A DNA stretch of 64,000 nt, from positions 401,283 through 465,282 of the forward strand of contig QXEO01001857.1 in assembly GCA_007115705.1 (NCBI GenBank). The letters run 5' to 3'. A program made the position numbers and the translations under genes. Under the pieces are notes generated by a model, which made no database searches, was not told the DNA's origin, and saw only the letters and a list, made by a program, of their open reading frames with translations. The stretch's first letter is position 1; each line of letters starts with the position of its first letter. Of this stretch, positions 43,700 through 55,944 are shown piece by piece. Origin of the DNA: Dactylis glomerata. Its lineage: Eukaryota > Streptophyta > Magnoliopsida > Poales > Poaceae.

Positions 43700-44699
43700 C
43701 CTCCGACTAGAGTAGTCAAACAAGTTTGATATGATATTCATGGAGTTGCTAGACTTCTATATTCACTTAGTTAGCTAGACAATTGGTATGCAAGATCAAA
43801 GAATCCAAGTGTGGTTAGGTTCGGTACCGGATGTTCTTCGGAACCGTGTCATTTGGGATTACTGTAATGACTCTGTTATCTAACTAATACAATTCCGTTT
43901 GCCCCGCAAAAAAAAACTCTTAATAGGTGGATATCGTGGGATGCAATAAAAAATAAAAAATGAATAAACTGAAGTTTCAACAATTTAGTACTTACACTAT
44001 GATAACTCCGATGACCTAGCAATTTTTAACTTATTGTTGGAATAAGTTTCTATGTTGAACGGATGGTATATCTCAGGCGATCATTAATTCAAGCTGGCGA
44101 TGGTGGCACAGGTCGACGAGTAGAGGCGCGGCGTTAGTTCTGAATTTGTGGCCACGAGCTTTGCACATCTCATTCCCGTTGGCCGCAAAGGAACCCATGC
44201 CGGTATTGCTAAACCGCGGAAACATAAGGTATGATATGCTCAATCCATCCTCAACATAAGTAACACTATTTTTATCCAAAATAAAAAGGCAACAATATGT
44301 TATCTGGATAACGTCAGTCTGGTTAAACAGATAATTACGATTCAAAATTCCTTTTTTGTATATTTGATTGTTTTAATTCTAACAATCACTGCTAATTGCC
44401 AAATCAACTTTTATTGTTCTTCGCCTGGGATTATCAAATCAAACATCATGAACCTTTGAGTGAACCAACCATTTAGTAGCCATCACTTGAATTACTGGTG
44501 TAATAAGCGCATAAATAGTTGAAATATGATTTTTTATCCCATAAAGAATAGTTAAGTTAAACAATAAATTGATGTTTCGTTTTTATCGAAGTTGAAGATT
44601 GCAAAACGTTATTTAATATTTTTATTTGTATTGCTACCTGGTGGAACATTCAAACCCAAAATGATTAGTTGGTTATCCTAGATACCAAGATATATCTTA
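43700..44699. other. Unassigned region
   Basis: AT-rich. A possible LINE 3' tail lies at about 43800-43918 (plus strand, ending TGCCCCGCAAAAAAAAA). No coding sequence is supported. The minus frame 44073-44345 has no recognised domain. Confidence 0.35.
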
Positions 44700-45780
44700 T
44701 TGATCACAGATATAGGTCCGGTTTCCCCCAGAGCCCTGTGCGTCATCACTGGGCAAAGCTTGCGTGGTGCGGGGATGGATCTCCTCGACCGTTGTTCGAG
44801 GCTTAGCTGCGGCGGTCCGCTCCGGTTGTTCCCACGGCAGTGAGGCGGGCGGCAGCGGCTAGGAGGGCGCGATGTTTAGCGGTGGTCGGTGTGGGGCGAT
44901 GGCGTGATGCAGGAGGGCCCCATCTAGGCCTAGATGAGCTCGAACGGGCCGCTTCTAGCGCATCAACCAAGGCTTCTCGCCGTCCTATGGTTCCTGAGTG
45001 CTTCTGGGCTTGTCCCGCTTCACGAGGATTAGAAGGACACCTAGGGCAGCGCTACTAGGCATGGCGGTGGTGAGCACCTCCTTCGCCAGAGATGGTCGAT
45101 CGACTAGATGTGGTCGACCCTGATTCCGCATCTAGTCCTGATGTCGAGTTGGGAGATGAGACTACCGGTGAAAATCGAACTTTGACCTAGGTCATGGAAG
45201 GCGATGGCGGTGTTCTTTGTGTCGTTGCCTTGGTGGAGGCATCACTGGTGTAGTATTTTTCTACTAAATCGTCCTGCTTTGGATAAAACCATAGATCTAG
45301 GACTCCTGGGTCAGATGATGATGGCGAGGTTGATGTCGCTCTCACTCTTGGGGGCATTGTTTTTGGAGCAGTTGCTGGGTGGTGGAGGCATGATGTGGTG
45401 TGGTGTGCATCTACCGCGTCGATGACGCCTGGTCTAGGCGGCATGGTGCAGCAAGGTGCCGATGTCAGACGTGGCTTGATGGACTCGCACATGGCAGGGG
45501 AACCCTGTGGCGTTGTTGTTGGTAGTCCTAGTGAGCGGCTTCGCTTCATTATAATATCCTACATATGGGTTGGCGGAAAGTGGTGGATTACTGGAGCATG
45601 AGCACAAGGCATCATTTCTGGATTTTTGTCGTGGTGTCGACGATGGCAGAGGACACGGGTCACAAGGCTCAGTTTGGTTCCTCTAGCGTTGTATTAGTTA
45701 TGTTGTGCTTTGACACTGTGTTTAGGTGGCTTCAGCTTGTATGTTTACAAGGCTGTATTCCAACCATCATGAATAAATGA
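44700..45780 (+). other. GC-rich, possibly retrosequence-derived segment
   Basis: A sharp GC rise begins near 44705 and the segment ends in AT-rich DNA with AATAAA at 45773-45778. That looks like a 3' transcript end. The frames inside are short and unrecognised. It may be the 3' part of an old retroelement or a captured gene. Confidence 0.3.
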
Positions 45781-47303
45781 AATATGATAGAAAACTGTAT
45801 GCATCCCTTCAATTCAGAGGCCAGGTACCTCCTCATTGTGAAAAAGTCCGGTTTTCTTTTCTTTTGAGGTGTATCAAATTGAGAACAAATAGGTTTGCCA
45901 AAAAGATTAGCTATATTTAAACTAGCCATTGCTTGAATTATTTGGCTTCCAACGATAGCAAAGAATCAGACAGAATTAGATATACAGTGAGTTAAACAAA
46001 GAAAATGAAGCATCAAACTGAAACCTAACTCAAAAATACAAAACACTATAATTAAAGAGGATGTCCATCAGACTTCACCTTGATGCGCGGGAGGTGTGGA
46101 TGAAATATAGCAGCACAGATGAACGGAGATAATGGGTTAGGCTTCGTGTGAGGAGGAAGTATAAATAGACGCAGAGGAGAAATAGCTGGATGTTAGATGG
46201 CACCAAGAAGCCGGAAAAAAAAAAGGAACTTCACTCTGCAAACCCTGCATGGAGAGTCGTCCACACGACAATATAGAGTAATCACTAGGACCTCGTCCAA
46301 GGTGGTTACTAATCACCATCTCGTCCAATGTATATTAGCCATCCCCACCAACTCGGCAGCCCAGCATCACCAATCAGCAAATTAAGCAACATTTTTATCG
46401 TAAATGATTTGATAATGTGGTATGTTGACAGTTCCTCTCAACCTAGCAACCACAATGATTCGTAGCAAAAGGAAAAGCACGATAGGTCCCAAGGATTATA
46501 GCCTGAGTGAAATTGTGGCCTTAAATTACACTTCCATCGATTTATGTGACCGTCTTTTTTTCGATAAAGGGGAATATATTAATAATTTAATACACCCAGC
46601 CTCTGTAATAAAACAATATTGATACACAAAACATAATTGAGATATCAAGGATGCATATAACTAAAAATAAAAATAAAAGTTCATAAAAAACATGTTAGAG
46701 TGATCAACTGCACTCAGGGCCTTCCGTCCTACAAACTCCAAACAAAAACCAAACGCCCATGCGCCTCCTTACATCGAAAGCATTATTGAAATTATGCACG
46801 AGATTCATAGACACGTCTGAGCACCATTAGGGTTGACAAAGTTCCATTGCAACAGAGTGATCACTATTCACTAGGATGAGCACCTTCGCATGCGAAACCA
46901 GCCCCTCGGATGAATAGTGTCGACATGGATATTGCCACGCAGCCGCAACTATGACAATGCAGATGAGCTGCCTCGAAGCTAAAGAGGCATCATTGACCAT
47001 GGCGGCATCATCAGACGCAGAGCAACTGTACAGACCAGCTTGTGGCTCCCACTCTCGCGTGTGTGCGTTCGTTCTCTGAATCTGCAACTACGAGTGGTAT
47101 TAGAGCAAGAGAGCGGCAGCAATGTCGCAGCTTCCTGGAGCAGGCCGTGGCTGCCGCGGCGGGACATCATTCCTCCTGCCGCTGGGAGAGGCTGCGGTGG
47201 TGCAACGCCACCGAAGGCCGCAGGGAGAGGCTGCGGTGGTGCAACCACCGGAGGCCACAGGGAGAGGGCGTGGTGGTGCTACCCTCCTTCCAGGCGCTCT
47301 GTA
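45781..47303. other. Unassigned region with minisatellite
   Basis: No gene recognised. TTTTTTTCGATAAAGGGGAA at about 46553 resembles the poly-A end of a minus-strand LINE or SINE. At 47188-47280 about three copies of a 39-bp unit (GAGAGGCTGCGGTGGTGCAA) give Arg/Trp-rich chance frames. Confidence 0.4.
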
Positions 47304-47500
47304 CACTACTGGAAAAGGGTTACCCATGGCGTATCACTTTTGGTTACCCGTAGTGCATGTCCCGTACACCGCGCGTAGCACGTCATCGATAATTTGTTAC
47401 TCGTAGCGTCCCCATCCATGCATTACCGGTAATTTAGATACCCGTGTCGTATATGCTAATGCGCAGCGGGTTAAGGTGCGCTACGGGTATTTTTTTTTTA
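47304..47500 (+). mobile_element. Lone left terminus of a CACTA-like element
   Basis: CACTACTGGAAAAGGGTTAC is a good CACTA terminus. It is followed by short TACCCGTAG / CTACGGGTA motifs in both orientations. No right terminus was found before the LINE tail at 47700. Confidence 0.5.
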
Positions 47501-47699
47501 ATTTTGACAATAGCTATATTTCTACAGCTAATATATAGTTTTTACATAGGGAATATAATATTTATACAGGAATAAGTGGTATACAGGATAATGCAATGCA
47601 AACATATAAAATAGACAAAAAATGATGAATCACATTGTTTCCGAAATGAAACGATCACAATCGTAGTCTAAGTCCCGACACCGGCCAAGTATGCAAGTT

Positions 47700-49906
47700 C
47701 ATCATGAAATAGGCTTTCATCCCGCTTTATAAATAAAGCAACCACATCCATACAAAGTTTAAGTATCCAACACAACAGAAAAGAAAAAGGTCCGCTGGGG
47801 CAACAACACAGACATGCCCAACAAGAGGTAAAAGTAAGATACATCGCTCATGCAACGCGGAGAGCAACTCAACGGCTAGACTACATAGATAAGTGGCGTG
47901 CCGTCACTAGAAGATCCTCCAGCATGCTGTCCAGCCGTTCCCTGTCCCGCTGCCTACAAAGCGGATACAACTCCTGCAAAAACGCCATAAATTTGAACAC
48001 AGAGTCAGACGCTCGCCTTAGGAAGATATGCTCGATAACCATCTTATTACAAATAGTCCATAAGGCCCAGGACATCGCGGCAAACATAAGCCAGGAGAGG
48101 CGCTTCCTCCCTCGGTACAGTTTGCATGCACCTCAAGAATTTTGCCAAGATCTAAGGCCTGCCACTCAGGTCCTAGGGTCTCGGCAATGAAACTCCATAA
48201 GAAGCGGGCAGCAGGACAGGTAAAAATAATGTAGTGTATCGTCTCCGGGACGGTACAAAGGGGAAACTGGCCATTACCTGGCCCATGTCGTTTTGCAACC
48301 TCCACCGCTGTGGGGAGGCGGTCCCTAAGCAACTGCCACACAAATATCTTGGTCTTAAAGGGTAATGGGGCTTTCCACAAGGGGTCGTCCACGTCATAGC
48401 AGGCCCTCTACGGAGGGACCGATAGGCAGACTTAACCATGAATATCCCTAAAGTAGACAAGTGCCACGAAACGCTGTCTGGGGATTCCGAGAGTGTGTCG
48501 GGAAGTCTAGCACGTAGCGCTTCCCACTCAATAGTTTCCTCCGGGCCAAACACCCGCCGGAACGGAATATCCCACATCCCATGTCCTGCGGTGGCCATTA
48601 GAAGCATCGGGTCGGAACAAATGGTGAACAGTTGTGGAAAGTCCAATCTAAGAGGCCGCCCACCTAGCCATGAGTCAAGCCAGAATAGGGTCCCCTCTCC
48701 ATCCCCTATGGAGTGGGTGACCCCCGTCCTAATCTCATGCTTGATGTCTTGAAGGGATCTCCAAAACTGAGACCCCTCCCGATGTTCACATGCCATAAAC
48801 GGGTGGCCCCTCAGATATTTGGCCTTAACCAACTGTAACCATAAACCACCATTATCTCTAAGGATCCGCCAGACTCATCTCAGCAACAAGGCCACGTTCA
48901 TGCACCTAGATGCCAAGATACCTATGCCCCCACATTCCTTGGGGGTGCACAGATCCGCCCATTTAACCATATGGTACTTCTGGCGCCCATTGCGCTCCTA
49001 CCAGAAAAAGCGCGACAACTCCTTATCAAAGTTGCCGTGCACTCCCTCCGGGAGGAGATACAACCCCATAATGTACATGGGGAGGCTAGCTAGGCATGAG
49101 TTGATGAGAACAGTTTTGCTTCCCTTGGAAGTAAACTTCCCTCGCCATGGCTCACCCTTCGACTTAACTCTCCCTACTAGAGGATCCATGTCCTTGATGA
49201 GGATCCTAGTATCCCAAATTGGCATCCCCAAGTAATTTACAGGGAATGTCGCTAGCCTATAGTTGAGGTTATTAGCAATCCACTATTGTTCCTCAGGGTC
49301 GAACCCCATGACCACAACCTCGCTCTTATCGAAGTTGATTTTGAGACCAGACATGGCCTCGAAGCAAAGGAGGAGGAACTTGAGTTTGACAAGATTAAGT
49401 TCCGACCCCTCCACCATGATCATAGTATGGTCTGCATATTGGAGGTGGGTAATCCCACCTCCAGGAATGAGATGTCCTACCACACCAGAGATGTGGCCGG
49501 AAATCTTAGCCTTCTCTAAGATTTCCACAAGGACGTCCACTGCAGCGTTAAGAAGCAGGGGGAAATAGTATCCCCCTGCCTCACACCACAAGAGAATCTA
49601 AAATAGGGGCACACCTCTCCATTAATGTTAATAATTGTATTGCCACTCAATGTAGAACTCTTGGAACATTGGCATAATCACAGCCTGAATCCTCGCCCAA
49701 AATTTCTAGAATAAGATAACCTGGTTCCTGTCTGGCCCCGGAGCAGAGTCGGCCTTCATCTCCATAATCGCCCTTCTAACCTCCTCTAGCGAGAATGGGA
49801 CAGTTAGCTCCATATTATCATCAGCAAAGACCATAGACCTATCTGGCCAAAAGTCCTCAGCTAACGACACCCCTGAGCGGGGCCCTGCCGTGAATAGCTC
49901 CTTAAA
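47700..49906 (-). pseudogene. LINE: RT, zf-RVT and 3' UTR, decayed
   Basis: On the minus strand: endonuclease-RT linker and early RT (ITKTTHGGTCSF-like start, MKADSAPGPDRN, 49957-49706), RT palm (VRQGDTISPLLLN out of phase, then THLQYADHTMIM, SGLKINFDKSEVVVMGF), thumb region (49231-48998), zf-RVT (48832-48020) and a stop at 47881. The 3' UTR ends GCTTTATTTATAAAGCGGG near 47710. The catalytic YADD reads YADH. About 150 residues between RT blocks are missing. The segment is cut at its 5' side by the LTR starting at 49912. Confidence 0.82.
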
Positions 49907-50854
49907 GAAGGTGAAAGAGCATGTGCCCCCATGTGTGGTTTTGGTAATTAATGACAATCCCTATGGACTAATGTTTGCATTGATTTATATTTGTAAGACT
50001 TGTCCGTAGACAACGCTTGAGCCATATGTTGGTTTCGAGGTTGTAAGAAGATGGAAATAAAGAAGATTAATCTATGACCAAGGTGTTATTCAAGGAGTGA
50101 TCCGAAGATTGGTCATAAGGGAGTTGAGGCTATAGAGTGTGTCTTGAGGAATAATATGGAGTGTGCTCTCATGTGTTTTCTCAAGGCACAATGTTGATCT
50201 AGTCAATGTGTGAAGAGAAAGTCAAATTAGTGCAATGGACTCATGAAGATGGAGCTAAGCAAGGCTCTCCCATATTGGGGTATGGGGGAGTATTTGGAGA
50301 TGGTCTTCATGAAGCACGTGTGAGCAAGCATGATCAAGAAACGTGTTCCGTCTTGAGGGAGTCAAGACCGTCATCATCTAGCTCAAGTGGAATGCGCAAG
50401 ACAAAGGTTTGTTTTGATAGGTTTTCTATTCTAACCGGTCTTGTGTGTTAGTTTGGAGACCGGGTTATAGGATTGGTAGCCGTACTATCAAGAGGGGCTC
50501 TCAAGTGAGTAACTTATTCGTATCGTTCGGAGAGAGCTCAAACCTTTGCATACTTGGCATCATCTTTATTGGTTCTTATTTGGCTTTTCTCCTTGTGAGG
50601 TTCTAGAGCTTGTGGTTATTCTCATGACAAGCTCTAGTTCATCGAAAATGGATTTCCTATGGAAAACTTGTTGTATTTTCGGTGTTTGGAGAATTTACTG
50701 GTTCCTTATATATAGAGAGGCTTCTTACCTCTAAATTCATAGTAAATTCTCCCTTGCTGGTTCTCCTTGTTGTTAGATTTCCAAAAAAAATGGTTTCATC
50801 TCATTCGGAGTTTCCTTGCAAAAGTTATTTGGTTTTGGGCTGTCCAATTTGGCC

Positions 50855-51025
50855 CCAGGTCCGGCCAGGCCGGGTTCCAGGCCGGACCATCCGGCGGCAG
50901 ACCAGACCAGTCCAGCGCGGGACCAAACTACTATACTAGCGCGTGTTTTGGCGGCGGGCCAGAAATTTCTGGCAGGCCGCCGGACCGTCCGGTCTCTAGT
51001 CCGGCGGCGCCGGACTTATGGCCGA
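50855..51025. repeat. CCGGACC palindromes in the second Sirevirus-like LTR
   Basis: Repeated CCGG-centred words, including CCGGACCATCCGG and CCGGACCGTCCGG, packed within 170 bp and ending about 45 bp upstream of TATAAATA at 51068-51075. The layout matches the array at 8542-8862 although the core differs. Confidence 0.75.
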
Positions 51026-51067
51026 ACTGGCCGGCAGGCTGCTTCCAACGGCCATATTTTCCCCAGC

Positions 51068-51075
51068 TATAAATA
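51068..51075 (+). promoter_or_regulatory. TATA box of the second Sirevirus-like LTR
   Basis: GCTATAAATACCCCTTCC closely resembles the TATA context of the LTR at 8502 (CTATAAATACCCC on its own strand). Confidence 0.7.
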
Positions 51076-51345
51076 CCCCTTCCTCCTCCTTGAGCTAACA
51101 ACGTTTTTGGGCTTCTCTCTCCTCCATTGTTGACCTTCAAAGCTTGCCCTCCTTCCTCCATTCCCTCCATGTTTCTTGCATCTTTTTAAGGGAAAAGAGG
51201 GAGGAGATCTAGATCTACATTTCCACCAATCACTTTCTCCTCTAAGTGAGGGGAACCTATTGGATCTAGATCTTGGAGTACTTTGTGGATTTCCTCCTTG
51301 TTCTTCCTCTCATATCCCTCCATAGCATTTGTTGCTTCGGATGAC

Positions 51346-53007
51346 TGATTGCCAAGTTGACAGTCGGTCCTTGTGCGTGGTGAATGACCAGCCCGTTGGG
51401 AACCCCAAGAGGAAGGTGTGATGAGTATAGCAGCTGGTTTTCCCTCAGTGAAGAAACCAAGGTTTATCGTTCTTGGAGAGGAGAGACAAACGACTGAAGG
51501 TGATGCAGACTGGCTTAATAGCACTCCAACAAGGGCGCCATTTAACTATACTTGTTGACTCGTCTTCGGCCAGTAGCAACGCGGAACCTGCACACAACAC
51601 AACCAAGTACTTTGTTCCCAACTTGCGATGAGGTTGTCAATCTCACCGGTTTGCTTGAAACAAAGGTTATGAGTGTATCGAGTGGAAAACAATAGAGTAT
51701 GCGAGTAAAGTAAATAGTGCAAGTAAAGTAAACATGTGATAGCAATATGATGGAAATAGGACCGGGGTCCACAGTTCACTAGTGGTGTCTCTCCATAAGA
51801 TAAATAACACATGCTGGGTAAACAAATTACAGTTGGGCAATTGATAGAATAAAGATAAACATGATATGTCAAGAAGATCACTATGAGATTTACTCTGGGC
51901 ATTACAACAAAATACATAGACTGCCATCCAACTGCATCTATGACTAATAATCCACTTGTGGCAAATCAATCCGAGAACTCCACAAGTATTAAGTTGCGAA
52001 CAACAGATAATTGCATTAAGCAAAGTGTGTAATGTAAACAAAGCATATGCCCTTGAGCATATGAATGTTGTTTTCTCCCTAGTAGCAATAGCACATCTAC
52101 AACCTTAGAGGTTTCTGTCACTCCCCCAGGTTAAATAGAGGCATGAACCCACTATCAAGCATAAATACCCCCTCTTGGAGTCACTAGCAACTACTCGGCC
52201 AAGATAGCTACTAACAACGGAGAGCATGCAAGATCATAAACAACATAGAGATAACAAAAGATAATATTCAGTACAACAACTCAATCATAACACCAATATT
52301 CATCGGATCCCAACAAACCAAACATGTAGAATTACATAACGGTGATCTCAATCATGTAGGGCAGCTCATGAGATCTAAACATGTAAGCACATGGTGGAGA
52401 GGACAACCATCTAGCTACTGCTATGGACCCATAGTCCAAGGTAGACTACTCACTCATCACTCCGGAGGCAAGCATGGCGATGAAGAAGACCTCCGGTGGC
52501 GATTCCCCTCTCCGGCAGGGTGCCGAGAAGAGCTTCTGGACCCTCCCGATCTTCGGGTCAACGGCGGCGGCGGATCGCGATGTGTTCTGGAAAATTGATC
52601 AGGTCCTTAGGTTTTTCCCGTCGGGGGGTCTTTATAGGCGAAGGGGCAATGTCAGAGGTGGGGCCAGGTGCCCTCACACCATGGCGGCGCGGCAAGGGGC
52701 TGGGCCGCGCCAGCCACGTGTGAGGGGGCCTGGTGGCCCCTCTCCTACTCTCCTTCGGATGACTAGAAGCTCCCGGACAAAATAAGACTTCAGGAACTTG
52801 TTTCGTCCAATTCTGAGAATATTTCATGTGTATCACTTCTGAAACACAAAAATAGCAGAAAACAGGGAACTGACACTGTGGCAACTCGTTAATAGGTTAG
52901 TTCCGGAAAATGTATAAAAGTGCCACTAAGTGTAATGAAACAGTAGGCAAATGGTGTAAAAACAAGCATGGAGCATAAAAAATTATAGATACGTTGGAGA
53001 CGTATCA
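51346..53007 (-). repeat. 3' LTR of the gypsy element
   Basis: On the minus strand starts TGATACGTCTCC and ends CTTGGCAATCA. A TATA-like GGTCTTTATAGGCG context lies on the plus side near 52625. Pairs with 57533-59192. Confidence 0.93.
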
Positions 53008-53022
53008 AGCATCCCCAAGCTT
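53008..53022 (-). promoter_or_regulatory. Polypurine-like tract next to the 3' LTR
   Basis: The minus strand reads AAGCTTGGGGATGCT directly before the LTR start TGATACG. The GGGGA core is the likely plus-strand primer. Copies of the same word occur at 55221-55235 and 55278-55292. Confidence 0.7.
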
Positions 53023-55944
53023 AACTCCTGCTCGTCCTCGAGTAGGTAAGTGATAAAAAAAGAATAATTTTTGAGGTGACATGCAGCTACACAATCTTGA
53101 TCATGTATGTAAGCATTTGTGAGCTGGGATCATAAGAACTTAAAACATGGGCATGAAAGATATAATCTTGACAATAAGAACTTAGCAACCATGTTGTAAA
53201 CATGCAAATGAACACAAACAAAAGATCATGAAAATGAAACAATAAAAGTCAAACGTGTGTTCAAATCATAAGGAAAAACATACAAATGGTTTTTAGCTTG
53301 TCCTTCAAAGAGAGCAAAACATAAATGCATAGGACACCTTCAAGTTTAAGAGGGCGACTAGATACAAATAATTTGAGAACAAGTGAAACCAACAATATGA
53401 ATCAATCAATGAAAACTTTAGGACAATGCATATTACACTAAGAATGACAACTATGCTCTCTTAGACGGTGCATAAAGATAGAAGGTGGTGACTCAACAAA
53501 AAAAAGTAAAAGAAAGGCCCTTCGCAGAGGGAAGCAGTGATTGCAAGTTTTATAACCTTCAAAAATTATGGTACTTACCAGCTTTGAGCTCTCATTGCCC
53601 CCATCATAAGCATCTTGAATGGTTAAAGTTAATGCGAGAACAATTATGATGCATATGCTTGACAAATCATAAGTTGAAAACCTCGTGTCCCGTGAATACG
53701 AGTACCCAAACCTCATGCTACTTTACTTAGAGTCCCAAGCAAGGCTCTTGTCATTGTAAATATATGCATATCATTGAGAACCGCCAATGGGGTACCTCTG
53801 TGCCCGATGACATGGAACAAGCCCACACCAAAATGATAGGACAAGCAGACAATGAACACCTCGACATCTCTTTTATTTGCCATTTGTTTAGCTTTTTATT
53901 GTGAGATGCGTCGTCGAATGTTCACCATGGGTATGCTGCAAATTTCCACCATGAATTATGCATGGCTTAGATTAGCGGCCCGGCGTTTCCCTAACACATA
54001 TACAAACTCCATGATCCCCACAAGATTCCCACTTCATTTCACACCGCGGGCATCCATAAACAAAAGATCATGATATCAACTCAAATAAGAAGTTTAATGT
54101 TGAAAGCTTGCCCATGACTGCATGGCTGGGCTAGTCTCCAACTTACAACTTGCAAGCATAAGAACTCAACATAAGAGACCACAATGTCAAATTTTTAAGA
54201 ACAGGAAAAAGTCAAGTGTGCCTTCCGGTTCGTGAGAGCTTTACTGACCGAATTTCGCATAACACTGGTAAGAGTTTAATTTGAAGAGAAAATAAAAGCA
54301 AGTCAAATTTACTTGGAATAGCACATTACTAGTAGGTATGTATGGTGGACACTTTGGAAAACATTGGCTTTTAGGAGTTGGATGCACGAGTAGAGCTCAT
54401 ACTCAGTACAAGGCGAGGGCTAGCAAAAGACTGGGAGCGACCAACTAAGAGAGCAGTAATGGCCATAATCATGCAAAGCGACATTAAAAGAAGCATAAGA
54501 TGGCATCAAAAGTCAAAAACTAAATGATCATAGAGGCTATTGGCGACTTTCTAAGAGTCTAACATGTGTGAGCATGCGCCAAGTCAACCCAAATAAAGCA
54601 TCAAGGAGAAAACCAAAATAATGCTTCCATACAATAAAAACAATGCATGATTTTTTCAAAGGCTCATTAAGCAATCTCAGTTATTTGAGACAAGTCATGC
54701 TACAGCAAAACCACTAAGCATACTATCAAAAAGACATCAAGCATGACATGAAAAAGCCTAAGCCGCAGTCTACACAAGCTCCTTCTTGTACCACTATTTT
54801 GCACAAAGCTTTTTCTCTTTTCCAACACCATTTGAAAATTTTAAAGACACCTCTTTTGATGAAAACCAATAAAGATCAGAGGAAAAAATACACCTTGATG
54901 AAAAGATATGACAAGGTCTGAATGCAAATCAAGGTGAAAACGAAAACCAAAAGCAGTAGCGGAAAAAGAAGAACACCCGGTCAACTCCGTTTTTCATTCT
55001 TATAATTTCAACGAGTGTTCTTGGCAAATGAAAAGCAAGGCAACTTCTCCGAAGGAAATTTGTTGGGGTCCAACCATTTATTGCAGCAAACAAAACTAAA
55101 CTAACTAAGAAAACTAAAACAACTGACACTCCAAGAAAAACACATAGTGCATGAAGCAACAAAAATATAGTGTTTTGAAAGGTGACCTGATTTTTGCCGA
55201 TGAAGAAGGGGTTCCTCGGGGGCATCCCCAAGCTTTGATGCTTGTACTTCTTGGATATTTCTTGGGGTGATGCATGGGCATCCCCAAGCTTGAGCTTTTG
55301 TCCATTCTTCAACTCATCTCATCATTCTCCAATCCCTACACTTGAAAACTTCTTTCATACAAAACTAAACACAAATCTATTAGCAACATTAGTGTAGCAT
55401 AACATATAATCAACCTCTTTTTGCTTCAGGTTTCAACTCAAAACCACCACATATAAAGCAAATACTACTGTAGCAACTTCCCCAAAAGTTCCATGATCAA
55501 AAGAACTCAAAAGAAAGCGATAAAGCGGCAAACACAAATATTGGCAGAAATCTGTCAAAACAAAACAGCTGACAAAGGTCGAATTTTTGAGGGGTTTTCT
55601 GTTGCTCAAATCAAAAAGTGCTCAACTAACGAAAGTTTGGATATAACCTGGGGCATATGAACAAGAAATCGCAGGTCCAAAAGATACACAGAGAATTTAT
55701 ACGAATTTTTACGGTGCAGCACCGAAAACAGTTTTAGGACAGCAACATCCCCAAATCTTTACCTCACTCAAATTAGAGGCTTCTCTTGGCACAAAAACGA
55801 AATAAACAAGATAAGGAGCGGCCATTACAGTAGTAATGACTTCCAAGACTCAAATAAAAGAAAAATTACTGAAAATAAACATTGGGTTATGTCCCAAGAG
55901 TGCTTTTCTTTAACGCCTTTGAGCTAGGCGCGGAAAATTGCGAA
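53023..55944 (-). other. Non-coding internal region of the gypsy element
   Basis: Nearly 3 kb of A-rich sequence in the position where RT, RNase H and integrase would be expected. The longest frames (about 127 codons, minus 54929-55312) encode no recognised domain. It contains two copies of the AAGCTTGGGGATGC word at 55221-55235 and 55278-55292. Confidence 0.7.

Larger units (their letters stand above)
49912..51345 (+). repeat. Sirevirus-like copia LTR, 3' part missing
   Basis: Begins TGAAAGAGCATGTGCCCCC, followed by GTGGTTTTGGTAATTAATGA, a start I associate with Triticeae/maize Sirevirus LTRs. It has a GC-rich palindrome zone, a TATA box at 51068-51075 and a leader, then stops at 51345 where the gypsy LTR begins. 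It is inserted in the LINE. Confidence 0.78.

Noticed and set aside
44840..45601. Possible host gene in the GC-rich segment
   Set aside because: Frames are short, change often and match no domain; the 3' AATAAA alone is not enough.
47040..47406. Overlapping Arg/Trp-rich frames on both strands
   Set aside because: Explained by a 39-bp GC-rich minisatellite; no domain or promoter.
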